45,972 nucleotides of DNA from NCBI GenBank assembly GCA_045657105.1, contig JAZOSN010000069.1:1-45972 (forward strand). The letters run 5' to 3'. A program made the position numbers and the translations under genes. A model generated the notes under the pieces. The model was not told the origin of the DNA. It did not search any database and was given only the letters and a program-made list of their open reading frames with translations. Positions 41,149-45,972 of this stretch are shown piece after piece (position 1 is the stretch's first letter; each line of letters opens with the position of its first letter). Source of the DNA: SIG672 sp045657105. Lineage in GTDB: Bacteria > Bacillota > Clostridia > Oscillospirales > CAG-272.

Positions 41149-43445
41149 AGCGCTTCTCCGGTGGCGGCTTTGACAGATTCCTCTGCTTCCTTGACCGAAA
41201 CGGGATCCTGAGTATTACCGTCGATCATCTGCATATAGAAGCTTTCAAGCGGCACGCCGCTTTCCTTTATCTCTGCAACCGATTTGGTGCAAAGTATCTG
41301 TCCCTTGCGGATAATTGCTATCCTGTCGCATATATTTTCGACAACGTCGATTATATGGCTGGAGAAGAAAACTATATTTCCGCGTGCCGCGTGCTCCTTC
41401 ATACATTCCTTGACCTGGAATATGGATTCGGGATCAAGACCGGTAAGCGGCTCGTCAAGTATCCAGACCTTCGGGTTATGTATGAGCGCAGACATAATGG
41501 TAATCTTCTGCTTCATACCGTGAGAGTAGGTCTTCATAGGATTGTCTATTGCCGTTTCAAGACGGAATCTCTCAATATACTCCGCCATACGCGCATCGCG
41601 ATCTTCCTTTGATACGTTATAAAGGTCGGCAATATAGTTGATATATTCCCTTCCTGTCAGATTTTCATAAAGTGCATAGTGGTCGGGAACAAATCCGATC
41701 TGCAATTTTGCCTCGACGCCCTGCTTATTGACGTCGTAGCCCGAAACCTCTATTTCACCCGAGGTGATAGTCTGAATTCCGACTATCGTTTTAATGATAG
41801 AGGATTTACCCGCACCGTTAGGTCCGAGGAATCCGAATATCTGACCGCCGTCAATTTCAAGGTTTGCCTTGTAAACGGCATAAACGTCACTTGTAGAATA
41901 TCTCTTGCAGAAATCGCGAAGGATAAGCTTTCCTTCATTCTGCGGATTCATAGGTTCCTGCATATCTCTTCCCGCAAGATGTGCTTCGAGTGCAAGCCTG
42001 TCGGCTTTTATCTTGCGATTCCTTTCAGTAATAATTGCATACGTGTCCGAAATCTCGAAAGCCTGCTCGTATATGAACCACATAGCAAACGAGAGTATGA
42101 TATAGACCACAAAATAAAGTAACTGATAAACCGGATAGAAAACGAATTTCAGATCCTTATAGTAGAATGTCGCGGTAATATCGCGCAGATCCTCTGCCCA
42201 CTGTCCGAGCTTTTCGGCAACGAATGCAGAGTTAATAAAGAAGAAGTCAACGCTCTCGTTATAGTTGGTGAGCCAGGCGTTTGCAAAGAGAACGAAAACG
42301 TAGTAGCAGAAGAACGCAATAAGCGAATACACGAACTGCTTCATTTTCGGGCGCTGGAAGATCCTCAGGCTCATAACGAGTATCGGAAGCATCATCGCTA
42401 TATAGTGATTGAACCAGAATCTCATAGAAGCGTCCGAAAGCCATGTTTCGTCGGTGAGATTAGGCATTATCATAGCAAGAAATGCGCCGAGAACGTTTAT
42501 AAATATCGTAAAATAGTAGAGCCTACTCATCTTGAACACAAGAACGAGAGGAACTATGAACATTGCGGTATTACAAAGGTGGAGCGGCCACGCCGACATA
42601 TCTGCGAAGGTCGAAAAGTCGTAAACGAAGCAGTAGGAGATCATCGTTGCAAGGCTCAGATAAATAAGCGCGTAGCGTCGCTGCTCATACTCGCATTTCG
42701 TAAAGAGAAAATGAACTGCGACTGCAAACAGGACAGTTCCGTAAAGGAAAAGTCTGTGGTAAAGCGTAAGATTGTCAACTACGATAGCCTCGCTTCCGCC
42801 GCCAAGAAGAGCCTGCGGCGCCCAGAGCGGTATCGAGATAACAAACATACCCAAAAATACAAGTGCGGTTTTTAGCGGCGAGCGGACGCCGAATTTCTCT
42901 TTTCTGAGATTTACGATCTGGAACACGGCAAGTCCAAGACCGATACCGAGCTCAATCGCAAATACCAGAAGTCGATAGTGGAAGCCCTTCGAAAGATCTC
43001 CGTCCAGTGCACGGTTAAGTATCGGCAGAGCCGCGATCGAAAGAGCGTACACAACGGTAGCAACGTAGCTTACGATAGGCGCAACGAGCGGAACGTGCTT
43101 CTCAAAGAACGGGAAGGTAGCTCCCGCAAGATGAACAGTATATATAAGCCAGAGAAGCAGTACGGACAGTATCACAAGTCCGCCGCCGTCCGGTCCGAAC
43201 GGTGAGTAGACGTTAAGTCCCACCGTTTCCTGTATAAGAGTGTTCCCTCCAAACGAGCGAACGAATAAAAATACCGACGATACAAGTGCGACAAGCTGTG
43301 TATTTGTAAGAAGCTTTCCGCAGACGTTTTTCTTTTTAAAAAGAAGCAGGAATGCAAGTATCAGTGCACATGAGAGTACCGCGCCTGCATAATATATAAG
43401 TATCAAACCGAAGTCCTCCAAACAATTAAAAAAGCGAGAGTGCAT
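41145..43445 (-). CDS. YwaF-like membrane domain fused to an ABC ATPase
   Basis: The 766-residue protein is two parts. The N-terminal 480 residues have about 12 membrane helices; its second half resembles the YwaF / TIGR02206 family (SAWPLHLCNTAMFIVPLVLVF, FINVLGAFLAMIMPNL). From about residue 510 there is a full ABC ATPase: Walker A GPNGAGKSS (about 541-549), signature YSHGMKQ, Walker B VWILDEPLTGLD and H-loop SSHIID. The ATPase is of the type pairing with ABC-2 permeases, encoded next. The open frame reaches ATG at 43445, but that codon has no good ribosome binding site. A TTG at 43406 follows GGAGG by 8 bases and may be the true start (753 residues). I do not know a described protein with this fusion. 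Confidence 0.85.
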   Translation of the reverse strand: MHSRFFNCLEDFGLILIYYAGAVLSCALILAFLLLFKKKNVCGKLLTNTQLVALVSSVFLFVRSFGGNTLIQETVGLNVYSPFGPDGGGLVILSVLLLWLIYTVHLAGATFPFFEKHVPLVAPIVSYVATVVYALSIAALPILNRALDGDLSKGFHYRLLVFAIELGIGLGLAVFQIVNLRKEKFGVRSPLKTALVFLGMFVISIPLWAPQALLGGGSEAIVVDNLTLYHRLFLYGTVLFAVAVHFLFTKCEYEQRRYALIYLSLATMISYCFVYDFSTFADMSAWPLHLCNTAMFIVPLVLVFKMSRLYYFTIFINVLGAFLAMIMPNLTDETWLSDASMRFWFNHYIAMMLPILVMSLRIFQRPKMKQFVYSLIAFFCYYVFVLFANAWLTNYNESVDFFFINSAFVAEKLGQWAEDLRDITATFYYKDLKFVFYPVYQLLYFVVYIILSFAMWFIYEQAFEISDTYAIITERNRKIKADRLALEAHLAGRDMQEPMNPQNEGKLILRDFCKRYSTSDVYAVYKANLEIDGGQIFGFLGPNGAGKSSIIKTIVGIQTITSGEIEVSGYDVNKQGVEAKLQIGFVPDHYALYENLTGREYINYIADLYNVSKEDRDARMAEYIERFRLETAIDNPMKTYSHGMKQKITIMSALIHNPKVWILDEPLTGLDPESIFQVKECMKEHAARGNIVFFSSHIIDVVENICDRIAIIRKGQILCTKSVAEIKESGVPLESFYMQMIDGNTQDPVSVKEAEESVKAATGEAL

Positions 43446-43498
43446 ATCATTTGTCTTAATGTTTCAAACCGACACAACACCTCGCTCAACACTGTTGA

Positions 43499-43527
43499 AT
43501 TATAGCACAACTCTTGCATTAAGTAAA
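43499..43527 (-). promoter_or_regulatory. Promoter of the YwaF-ABC cassette
   Basis: On the minus strand TTTACT (43522-43527), 17-base spacer, perfect TATAAT (43499-43504) with TGC in front, an extended -10. It lies about 55 to 90 bases before the possible starts. Confidence 0.78.
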
Positions 43528-43804
43528 GATTTTTCGACGCTATTTAACAATTTGTACATTTTTTATTAACTAAAAATCTTTGGTAATTTAACCGTTTATT
43601 ATTAAAACTGACTATTTATGGAAGATTTGGCGTTTTAAGGACTCATTTTGAATATTAGCTCCAAGACGACGCCGAGAGAGCAAAATCACGTGTTTTGAAT
43701 GAGCGTTTCCCTTCCGTCAGTATATTCATTATTTGAAAAGAGGCGCATGCCTTATGGTGTGTTCTCATATCAAAATAGCGCAGCCGACGGCTACGCTGTT
43801 TTTG

Positions 43805-43829
43805 ACAGGGATAGCTGGACTCTGAACCA
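43805..43829 (-). repeat. att-like copy of the tRNA-Gln 3' end
   Basis: ACAGGGATAGCTGGACTC (43805-43822), one extra T, then GAACCA match 45043-45066, the T-arm and 3' acceptor strand of tRNA-Gln (24 of 25 bases). Orientation and position beyond the 3' side of the tRNA fit the distal attachment site left when an element integrates into a tRNA gene. No integrase gene remains between the copies. Confidence 0.6.
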
Positions 43830-43831
43830 AA

Positions 43832-43871
43832 ATTTTGCCTGCGGCAAAATGCCAAATTGCAAGCAATTTGG
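43832..43871. repeat. Two adjacent perfect hairpins
   Basis: ATTTTGCC (43832-43839) / GGCAAAAT (43843-43850) with loop TGC, then CCAAATTGC (43852-43860) / GCAATTTGG (43863-43871) with a 2-base loop. They sit just inside the att-like copy. Confidence 0.7.
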
Positions 43872-43908
43872 GTGCTTCTTATCTGTAACTACGCCCCGTA
43901 AAACAAAA

Positions 43909-43929
43909 AGCACAGCCTGCGGCTGTGCT
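43909..43929. terminator. Terminator-like hairpin in the tRNA islet
   Basis: AGCACAGCC (43909-43917) pairs with GGCTGTGCT (43921-43929) around loop TGC. An A-run precedes it, which becomes a T-run for minus-strand transcripts coming from the two small genes at 44087-44811. Confidence 0.65.
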
Positions 43930-44086
43930 CTTGTTTGGGATGTGTGTCCGATTTAGATGCAAAGCCGTGTGTGGCTGATTTAGATGCACGAGGGTTTTGC
44001 AGAGGGTACACTCCCCCCTTGGTGATGATGGGAGTTGCGCTTGACCGCTATCTTCCGGGGCGCAACGCCATGCTTGTAAACGAACC

Positions 44087-44467
44087 TTATGTATCAATAA
44101 CACCTACTTGATACTCATCTTCATAAATGATTTTGCCGATATAATTTGTGTAAACAATATCGTATGGAATATCATATTTATCAAGTAAATCTATCAAAGG
44201 TTGTATTTTTTCTAACATCACATCAGAATTTTCGGTTTTGAAATATGTAATAGCTCCTTGGGGGTTATCATTGTCGTTCCCGTAAAATGGTGGTTGCGGT
44301 AGATTGTCAAGAAACCATTGGTGTGTTTCATCATAAAGCTTAACATCTTCGGGACTATAAATATTGTCGCGTATTCTACGCCAATTCAAAATAAATACTC
44401 CCACGGGCTTTTTTGTTTTCCACGCAATTTCGCGTCCTTGTATTCTTACATATTTAGGAAGTTTCAC
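44087..44467 (-). CDS. Unrecognised 126-residue protein
   Basis: A soluble protein with no signal peptide. It has KPVGVFILNWRRIRDNIYSPEDVKLYDETHQWFLDNLPQPPFYGND, then AITYFKTENSDVMLEKIQPLIDLLDKYDIPYDIVYTNYIGKIIYEDEYQVGVI. The second half reads like an alpha/beta unit (helix, then two strands), with many aromatic residues. I do not recognise it. Its ATG overlaps the stop of the four-helix-bundle gene as ATGA, so the two are one coupled pair. The pair lies between tRNA-Gln and its att-like copy and is more AT-rich than the core genes, suggesting acquisition. Confidence 0.65.
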   Translation of the reverse strand: MKLPKYVRIQGREIAWKTKKPVGVFILNWRRIRDNIYSPEDVKLYDETHQWFLDNLPQPPFYGNDNDNPQGAITYFKTENSDVMLEKIQPLIDLLDKYDIPYDIVYTNYIGKIIYEDEYQVGVIDT

Positions 44468-44811
44468 TGTTTATCTCCTTTAGCAGTATTGATAGAAGCA
44501 ATCAAAATTCTTTTCACCTCAACACATCTATCTAAAATTGTTTTATCATAATAATATTCGCTTTCAATCAAAAGCTCAAGCCAATATTCGGTTTCGGAGC
44601 ATTCTTTGAGGGCGATATGTAGCTTTGCCACAAAATCCGCCTTGCCATGAGCATAAAACGCCTCACGAATATTCGCGCCGATGCTCGTTCCCGAACGTAA
44701 AAACTGATTGATCAGCGCACCTTCGCACTTTGCTTCTCGTAGCACCTTGCAAGCACGAATCACCTCCAAAGCGAACGATTTCGACTTTATCATTAAAGGA
44801 CTTTCGGACAT
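44464..44811 (-). CDS. Four-helix bundle protein (23S rRNA intervening-sequence family)
   Basis: The 115-residue protein matches the S23 / IVP family of small four-helix bundle proteins. It has KSFALEVIRACKVLREAKCEGALINQFLRSGTSIGANIREAFYAHGKADFVAKLHIALKECSETEYWLELL, where the SGTSIGANIREA and ALKEcxETEYWLxLL motifs are diagnostic. These proteins occur inside rRNA intervening sequences, but also as free genes near diversity-generating retroelements and mobile islands. Here there is no rRNA or retroelement, only the overlapping 126-residue gene. GGAGG precedes the ATG at 44811 and a good promoter lies upstream. Function is unknown. Confidence 0.85.
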   Translation of the reverse strand: MSESPLMIKSKSFALEVIRACKVLREAKCEGALINQFLRSGTSIGANIREAFYAHGKADFVAKLHIALKECSETEYWLELLIESEYYYDKTILDRCVEVKRILIASINTAKGDKQ

Positions 44812-44841
44812 ATTACATACCTCCTTACTTTGCTTTTCTCC

Positions 44842-44871
44842 ATTATACCATAAAATCTATTACTTTTTCAA
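44842..44871 (-). promoter_or_regulatory. Promoter of the islet gene pair
   Basis: On the minus strand TTGAAA (44866-44871), an 18-base spacer and perfect TATAAT (44842-44847) preceded by TGG. Confidence 0.72.
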
Positions 44872-44888
44872 CCTTTATAATAAAAATT

Positions 44889-45002
44889 GCTTTTCGCCTC
44901 GGCGAAAAGCCACCTTACTTCTTCACTATTCACTATTACTTATTACTTTGCCAAAAATCTCCTCGGACGGATTTAGTGAAAAGTGAAGAGTGAAGAGTGA
45001 AA
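44889..45002. repeat. Palindromic element with inverted heptamer arrays
   Basis: GCTTTTCGCC (44889-44898) / GGCGAAAAGC (44901-44910) is a perfect 10-bp hairpin. Then come four heptamers TTCACTA, TTCACTA, TTACTTA, TTACTTT (44922-44949). AAAAATCTCCTCGGAC (44953-44968) is an exact inverted copy of one terminator arm at 45026-45041. Last come four heptamers AGTGAAA, AGTGAAG, AGTGAAG, AGTGAAA (44975-45002), inverse in sense to the first set. Confidence 0.7.
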
Positions 45003-45006
45003 AGGT

Positions 45007-45041
45007 AAAAATCTCCCCGAACTTTGTCCGAGGAGATTTTT
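45007..45041 (-). terminator. Terminator of tRNA-Gln
   Basis: AAAAATCTCC (45007-45016) / GGAGATTTTT (45032-45041) with further inner pairing forms a hairpin right after the tRNA 3' end on the minus strand, ending in a T-run. Confidence 0.75.
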
Positions 45042-45043
45042 TA

Positions 45044-45116
45044 CAGGGATAGCTGGACTCGAACCAGCGAAATGCAAGAGTCAAAGTCTTGTGCCTTACC
45101 ACTTGGCGATATCCCT
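45044..45116 (-). tRNA. tRNA-Gln (anticodon TTG)
   Basis: The minus strand folds as a cloverleaf: acceptor AGGGATA / TATCCCT, D-arm GCC-AAGTGGTAA-GGC, anticodon stem CAAGA / TCTTG around loop CTTTGAC (anticodon TTG), T-arm GCTGG-TTCGAGT-CCAGC, discriminator G. CCA is not encoded. It lies downstream of rplL. Its 3' end is duplicated at 43805-43829. Confidence 0.95.
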
Positions 45117-45184
45117 ATATCTTATTTCTTTTGTGATTATATCACAGTGCTTAGGCTTTGTCAAGTTAACAAAGCGAAAAAGTT

Positions 45185-45218
45185 AAGCCGCTTTTCGCCT
45201 TTTTGGGAAAAGCGGCTT
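45185..45218 (-). terminator. Terminator after rplL
   Basis: AAGCCGCTTTTC (45185-45196) pairs with GAAAAGCGGCTT (45207-45218); on the minus strand it is followed by AACTTTTT, and it lies 30 bases beyond the rplL stop. Confidence 0.82.
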
Positions 45219-45248
45219 TTCTTTCCAAAAATCTCTGTCAAGTATAAA

Positions 45249-45629
45249 TTACTTGATTTCAACCTTAGCGCCGGCCTCTTCGATCTGAGCCTTGAGTTTC
45301 TCAGCCTCGTCCTTGGAAATGCCTTCCTTGAGTGCCTTAGGAGCAGCCTCAACGAGGTCCTTAGCGTCCTTAAGTCCAAGTCCGGTGATCTCACGAACAA
45401 CCTTGATAACGTTGAGCTTGCTTGCGCCAGCGTCGGTAAGGATAACGTCAAACTCGGTCTTCTCCTCTGCTGCGGGAGCTGCCTCGCCTGCGCCAGCAAC
45501 TGCTGCGCCGCCAACTGCAACTGCGGAAACGCCGAATTCTTCTTCGAGCATAGATACGAGCTCGTTCATTTCAAGTATAGTGAGAGTTTTGATCTCTTCA
45601 AAGAGATTGGTAATCTTTTCAGTAGCCAT
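45249..45629 (-). CDS. rplL: Ribosomal protein L7/L12
   Basis: The 126-residue stalk protein recruits translation GTPases to the ribosome. The N-terminal dimerisation helices (EKITNLFEEIKTLTILEMNELVSMLEEEFGVSA) join through an Ala/Gly-rich hinge (about residues 38-55) to the C-terminal domain. That domain has KTEFDVILTDAGASKLNVIKVVREITGLGLKDAKDLVE, the factor-binding site. GGAGGT precedes the ATG at 45629. It follows rplJ, the usual order. Confidence 0.97.
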   Translation of the reverse strand: MATEKITNLFEEIKTLTILEMNELVSMLEEEFGVSAVAVGGAAVAGAGEAAPAAEEKTEFDVILTDAGASKLNVIKVVREITGLGLKDAKDLVEAAPKALKEGISKDEAEKLKAQIEEAGAKVEIK

Positions 45630-45737
45630 TTTAATTATACCTCCAAAAATGTTTTATTTTTAAAATTTAATTATGTTTGCGGATATTTTACGCTTCCCTG
45701 CACTCCGCTATGCGAGAGAAGTGACAGTCCTTTTGGC

Positions 45738-45972
45738 TTACGCCTCTGCGGGAGCTGCTGCGCCTTCGCCGTTCTTGTCGACGATTGCTTTCAGGCAGAT
45801 AGCGAGCTTCGAAACGGGGCTCTTCATACCACCCATGAGCTTTGCAACCAGTACGGGCTTCGGCGGGATCTTAGCGAGCGCCTCAACCTTGTCTGCACCG
45901 ATAACTGCACCGTCAACGTATCCTGCCTTGATCTGGAAGGATTCGATCTCGTCAGCGTACTTCTTAAGGATC
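45738..45972 (-). CDS. rplJ: Ribosomal protein L10, C-terminal part
   Basis: The last 78 residues of L10 are visible before the window ends: KKYADEIESFQIKAGYVDGAVI, then VEALAKIPPKPVLVAKLMGGMKSPVSKLA and an Ala-rich tail after DKNGEG. L10 anchors the L7/L12 dimers on the ribosome. The N-terminus and any autoregulatory leader are outside the window. About 100 bases separate it from rplL, with no clear terminator. Confidence 0.93.
   Translation of the reverse strand, partial: ILKKYADEIESFQIKAGYVDGAVIGADKVEALAKIPPKPVLVAKLMGGMKSPVSKLAICLKAIVDKNGEGAAAPAEA

Larger units (their letters stand above)
43528..44086. other. Gene-free stretch with att-like tRNA fragment and hairpins
   Basis: No gene is supported here. 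43528-43640 is AT-rich with no clear signal. Around 43655-43790 the minus strand has an open frame (RLRYFDMRTHHKACASFQ...), without ribosome binding site, that reads like a conserved repeat or the tail of a lost gene. An imperfect stem AGCG-AGCC / GGCT-CGCT lies at about 43776-43796, followed by a T-run. The tRNA-Gln 3' fragment and three further hairpins follow. GATTTAGATGCA occurs twice as a direct repeat (about 43952-43963 and 43978-43989). Confidence 0.45.

Noticed and set aside
43655..43855. 66-codon minus-strand frame as a gene
   Set aside because: It overlaps the tRNA fragment and hairpins and has no ribosome binding site; it is at most debris or a conserved repeat.
44464..44811. Diversity-generating retroelement accessory gene (Avd-like)
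   Set aside because: No reverse transcriptase or template/variable repeat pair is present in the window.
1..45972. CRISPR array
   Set aside because: No regularly spaced repeats of 23-40 bases with unique spacers were seen; tandem repeats are only 7-8 bases long.

Overview
The window reads as chromosomal DNA of a spore-forming member of the Clostridia, probably an uncultured gut-type lineage. The evidence is spo0A, a cotJABC spore-coat cluster, a ytfI-ytfJ-like pair, Gram-positive ribosome binding sites, TTG and GTG starts after strong GGAGG motifs, and many lipoproteins with clostridial lipoboxes. Nothing here fixes genus or species.

Layout. 1-622 is AT-rich DNA with a truncated gene, degenerate repeats and hairpins, and looks like the edge of accessory DNA. 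623-1768 (minus) is cotJC-cotJB-cotJA. 2004-11046 (plus) is a compact housekeeping run: lon, engB, lysA, an M50 membrane protease, scpA, scpB, a DUF2953 protein, ytfJ, rluB and a small GNAT-like protein. Then come spo0A (11208-11987) and its terminator, a decayed DMT transporter, an aminopeptidase and asparaginase pair (minus), and an AraC regulator divergent from a GH4 alpha-galactosidase. A small class 3 lipase (minus) sits divergent from the next operon.

18007-26174 (plus) is an uninterrupted ten-gene nucleoside and nucleotide catabolism operon: tdk, deoC, deoD, deoB, cdd, pdp, udk, two tandem DHH nanoRNase-like genes and surE. Facing it on the minus strand (36464 down to 26201) are an RDD membrane protein, a complete CUT1 (UgpABCE-like) ABC importer, a staphylococcal-nuclease lipoprotein, a large modular lipoprotein, a lipoprotein with a barnase-like ribonuclease domain, and a small acidic lipoprotein. 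Together the two arms look like a locus for digesting nucleic acid outside the cell and using its nucleosides and pentoses inside. This is my main candidate for an undescribed system. The individual families are recognisable; the functional link is inferred from position.

36715-43445 (minus) is a second cassette: a YwaF-like membrane domain fused to an ABC ATPase, an ABC-2 type permease, a one-helix anchored protein, and a 735-residue lipoprotein with an Ig-like N-terminus and a probable beta-helix. 43500-45120 holds a 1.2 kb islet bounded by tRNA-Gln and a 24-of-25-base copy of its 3' end. The islet carries two overlapping small genes, many hairpins and inverted heptamer arrays. The window ends in rplL and the 3' part of rplJ (minus).
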